6,762 nt of DNA from Mediterranea massiliensis. GTDB lineage: Bacteria > Bacteroidota > Bacteroidia > Bacteroidales > Bacteroidaceae. Shown piece after piece: positions 4,795 to 6,762 of this stretch. The stretch covers positions 1 through 6,762 of the forward strand of contig CATXSD010000139.1 in assembly GCA_958402075.1 (NCBI GenBank), given 5' to 3'. Made by a program: the position numbers and the translations under genes. The notes under the pieces were generated by a model that saw only the letters and a list, made by a program, of their open reading frames with translations, was not told where the DNA came from and did not search any database. Position 1 is the stretch's first letter, and each line of letters opens with the position of its first letter.

Positions 4795-6231
4795 ATGAAA
4801 AATAACACCGTTGTCAAGAACACTTATCTGGCAGTGGACTTTGGAGGGGGGAGCGGCCGTGTCATGGCCGGTTCCCTCTTCCAGGGGAAACTGGAGCTGG
4901 AGGAAGTGTACCGTTTCCCCAACCGTCAGGTGAAGCTGGGGAAACATCTTTACTGGGATTTTCCGGCATTGTTTGCCGAGATGATGAACGGTCTGAAAGA
5001 GGCGGCCCGCAGGGGATATGCCGTAAAAGGCATAGGAATAGATACCTGGGGCGTCGATTTCGGGCTGATAGACAAGAACGGCAACCTGCTGGGCAATCCG
5101 GTGTGTTACCGCGACAGCCGTACGGACGGAATGCCCGACAAGGTTTTCCGGCAGCTCGACCCTCGCGACCATTACCGGACTACCGGTATCCAGGTGATGC
5201 CCATCAATACCCTGTTCCAGCTCTACAGCATGAAGGAAGCCGGCGACCCGCAACTGGCCGTGGCCGACAAGCTGCTCTTCATGCCCGACCTGTTCAGCTA
5301 CTTTCTGACCGGTGTCGCCGATACGGAGTACAGCATTGCTTCTACTTCCGAACTGCTGGATGCTCGCGGACGCTGCTGGTCGGTAGATACAGCCCGTGCG
5401 TTGGGACTTCCCGGGCATCTGTTCGGGCGGCTGGTGATGCCTGGCACCGTACGGGGCAGGCTGACGGACGAAGTGGCTCGCGAGACGGGATTGGGCGCGG
5501 TCGATGTCATTGCGGTCGGTTCGCACGATACGGCCAGTGCGGTGGCAGCCGTTCCGGTAACCGACGGTACGGTGGCTTTCCTGAGCTCGGGCACTTGGTC
5601 GCTGCTGGGAGTGGAGCTCGACGAACCCATTCTGACCGAAGAGGCACGGTTGGCCCCGTTCACCAACGAAGGCGGAGTAGGAGGCCGCATCTGTTTCCTC
5701 CAGAACATTACAGGCTTGTGGATTGTACAGCGCCTGATGGCCGAGTGGAAGCAGCGCGGGGAGGAGCAGACCTACGACGAACTGATTCCGCAGGCCGAAT
5801 CTGCCGTTGTCACTACCTGCATCCCGGTGGATGATGCCTGCTTCATGAATCCCGGGAATATGGAAGCGGCCATTCTCGGCTACTGCCGCGAGCATGGGTT
5901 GCCGCAGCCGCAGGGCAAGGCGGAAATGATGAAGTGCGTGTTGCAGTCGTTGGCCCTCAAATACAAGGACGCTGTCGGCCGTCTGAACCGACTGCTTCCG
6001 GCTCCTGTCAGTCGGCTGAACATCATCGGCGGCGGCTCGCAGAACCGCCTGCTCAACCAGCTGACGGCCGATGCCCTGGGCATCCCCGTCCAGGCCGGAC
6101 CGGTGGAGGCGACTGCCATCGGCAATATCCTGACGCAGGCCATGGCCCAGGGAGAGATTGCCGGATTGGAAGAATTGCGTGCCATCGTCGCCCGGAGTTT
6201 CGGTTCTGAATTGTATTATCCCCGGAAATAA
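4795..6231 (+). CDS. fucK: L-fuculokinase, FGGY family, rhamnulokinase-like
   Basis: An ATP-dependent sugar kinase of 478 residues, expected to phosphorylate L-fuculose at O-1. It has both FGGY domains: the first phosphate loop VDFGGGSGRV (14-23), GIGIDTWGVDFGLID (about 81-95), YRDSRTDG, the catalytic-base motif SHDTASAV with Asp245, LSSGTWSLLG (263-272) and the ATP-binding IIGGGSQN (410-417). Motif by motif it resembles E. coli RhaB (rhamnulokinase, 489 residues) rather than E. coli FucK. The fucose role therefore rests on its place between fucA and fucP and on the same arrangement in B. thetaiotaomicron. Activity on L-rhamnulose as well cannot be excluded. The start at 4795 follows fucA by 18 bp, with only AAGAGA as a weak ribosome site. 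No terminator hairpin follows the stop. Confidence 0.9.
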   Translation: MKNNTVVKNTYLAVDFGGGSGRVMAGSLFQGKLELEEVYRFPNRQVKLGKHLYWDFPALFAEMMNGLKEAARRGYAVKGIGIDTWGVDFGLIDKNGNLLGNPVCYRDSRTDGMPDKVFRQLDPRDHYRTTGIQVMPINTLFQLYSMKEAGDPQLAVADKLLFMPDLFSYFLTGVADTEYSIASTSELLDARGRCWSVDTARALGLPGHLFGRLVMPGTVRGRLTDEVARETGLGAVDVIAVGSHDTASAVAAVPVTDGTVAFLSSGTWSLLGVELDEPILTEEARLAPFTNEGGVGGRICFLQNITGLWIVQRLMAEWKQRGEEQTYDELIPQAESAVVTTCIPVDDACFMNPGNMEAAILGYCREHGLPQPQGKAEMMKCVLQSLALKYKDAVGRLNRLLPAPVSRLNIIGGGSQNRLLNQLTADALGIPVQAGPVEATAIGNILTQAMAQGEIAGLEELRAIVARSFGSELYYPRK

Positions 6232-6252
6232 ATCGAAAATAATAACGGACGT

Positions 6253-6286
6253 CTGTACGGATGCTGTTGCTTTTGTCCTATATTTG
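6253..6286 (+). promoter_or_regulatory. Promoter of fucP with operator-like motif
   Basis: TATATTTG at 6279-6286 matches the Bacteroides -7 box TAnnTTTG exactly. No good TTTG is found 19-21 bp upstream; that position instead holds CTGTACGG (6253-6260). On the other strand this reads CCGTACAG, close to CAGTACAG before fucI and CAGCACAG before fucR. It suggests fucP can be transcribed separately from fucIAK, possibly under FucR control. Transcription would start near 6291-6293. Confidence 0.55.
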
Positions 6287-6314
6287 TACCTGCAAAATGA
6301 AGGGCGGCAGCATC
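6260..6314. repeat. Inverted repeat flanking the fucP promoter
   Basis: GATGCTG (6260-6266) and CAGCATC (6308-6314) are perfect 7-bp inverted arms. Allowing two G-T pairs they extend to 11 (GATGCTGTTGC with GCGGCAGCATC). They lie on either side of the -7 box, their centres about 48 bp apart. This could be a looping operator or an accidental pairing. Confidence 0.35.
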
Positions 6315-6354
6315 GTCTGACCCAATTATGAAGTGAAGTTTATATCATATAACC

Positions 6355-6762
6355 ATGAAACACAGTAAAGAGTCCATCTTGTCGAAGGACGGAGTCAACT
6401 ATTTGATTCCTTTTATTCTGATAACCTCCTGTTTTGCCCTTTGGGGCTTCGCCAACGACATTACCAATCCGATGGTCAAGGCATTTTCCAAGATTTTCCG
6501 CATGAGTGCCACCGACGGTGCGTTGGTGCAGGTAGCCTTTTACGGCGGTTATTTCGCCATGGCTTTCCCGGCGGCCATGTTCATCCGCCGCTTTTCCTAC
6601 AAGGCCGGTGTCCTGTTGGGGCTGGGGCTGTATGCGTTCGGTGCCTTCCTCTTCTTTCCGGCCAAGATGACGGGCGAGTATTATCCCTTCCTGATAGCCT
6701 ATTTCATTCTGACCTGCGGCCTTTCCTTCCTGGAGACCAGTTGTAATCCCTACATTCTCTCC
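6355..6762 (+). CDS. fucP: FucP, L-fucose:H+ symporter, 5' part only
   Basis: An inner-membrane major facilitator superfamily permease that imports L-fucose with protons. The frame is open to the window edge and gives the first 136 residues of a protein usually about 430 long. A short polar N-terminus leads to the first membrane helix (about 16-38, LIPFILITSCFALWGFAND). Two more helices, with QVAFYGGYFAMAFPAAMFI and VLLGLGLYAFGAFLFF, are separated by the basic loop RRFSYKAG. The fourth begins at YYPFLIAYFILTCGLSFLET. These follow E. coli FucP closely. The essential E. coli Glu135 is Glu127 here (LETSCNP), but the Asp46 position is Asn38, while Asp35 lies one turn earlier. ATG 6355 is the only reasonable start. 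The 123-bp gap after fucK carries its own promoter. Confidence 0.93.
   Translation, partial: MKHSKESILSKDGVNYLIPFILITSCFALWGFANDITNPMVKAFSKIFRMSATDGALVQVAFYGGYFAMAFPAAMFIRRFSYKAGVLLGLGLYAFGAFLFFPAKMTGEYYPFLIAYFILTCGLSFLETSCNPYILS

Noticed and set aside
4270..5895. Long open frame of 541 codons on the minus strand opposite fucA and fucK
   Set aside because: It is the antisense shadow of two well-conserved GC-rich genes, spans their junction, and its translation has low-complexity His/Gln/Gly-rich character with no recognisable domain.
6245..6256. Near-palindrome ACGGACGTCTGT upstream of fucP
   Set aside because: Only 5 of 6 pairs match and there is no second copy upstream of the other fuc genes. 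The overlapping CTGTACGG motif is the better candidate.
1..6762. CRISPR array, tRNA, rRNA or known riboswitch
   Set aside because: No spaced repeat array beyond the two-unit tandem repeat at 7-54, no cloverleaf or rRNA sequence, and no riboswitch core was seen on either strand by eye.

Overview
The window looks like a chromosomal segment from a gut Bacteroidales species, most likely Bacteroides or Phocaeicola. The evidence is the gene order fucR-fucI-fucA-fucK-fucP, the Bacteroides-type protein sequences, promoter boxes of the TAnnTTTG kind, little use of Shine-Dalgarno sites, and DUF6169 and DUF4372/IS4-type sequences next to the operon. The species cannot be named from sequence alone.

Layout. 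Positions 1-600 hold an AT-rich minus-strand pair: a 51-residue basic protein gene (597 to 442) overlapping by one base a DUF6169-like gene (442 to 17). The 3' end of the DUF6169-like gene runs into an imperfect tandem repeat at 7-54 and looks truncated. A -7 box and a near-perfect palindrome sit upstream of the pair. Positions 598-856 carry no gene, only weak regulatory-looking signals. Positions 857-1139 hold a fossil of an IS4-type (DUF4372) transposase with a large internal deletion and frame changes. From about 1220 the DNA becomes clearly GC-richer and the fucose locus begins: fucR regulator (1284-2267), fucI isomerase (2342-4120), fucA aldolase (4138-4776), fucK kinase (4795-6231) and the first 136 codons of fucP permease (6355 to the window edge).

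How the genes work together. FucP would import L-fucose across the inner membrane. FucI makes L-fuculose, FucK makes L-fuculose-1-phosphate, and FucA splits this into dihydroxyacetone phosphate and L-lactaldehyde. FucR, a GntR-type winged-helix protein with a sugar-sensing domain, would control the set. fucI, fucA and fucK are separated by 17 and 18 bp and are surely co-transcribed. The 74-bp fucR-fucI gap, the region before fucR and the 123-bp fucK-fucP gap each contain inverted repeats and a shared short motif that may be FucR sites. fucP also has its own good -7 box.

The locus itself is a known pathway. The less ordinary points are active-site changes in FucA, the RhaB-like ancestry of FucK, a displaced acidic residue in FucP, the candidate FucR operators, and the small-gene/DUF6169 pair with its operator-like palindrome and repeat-truncated tail.
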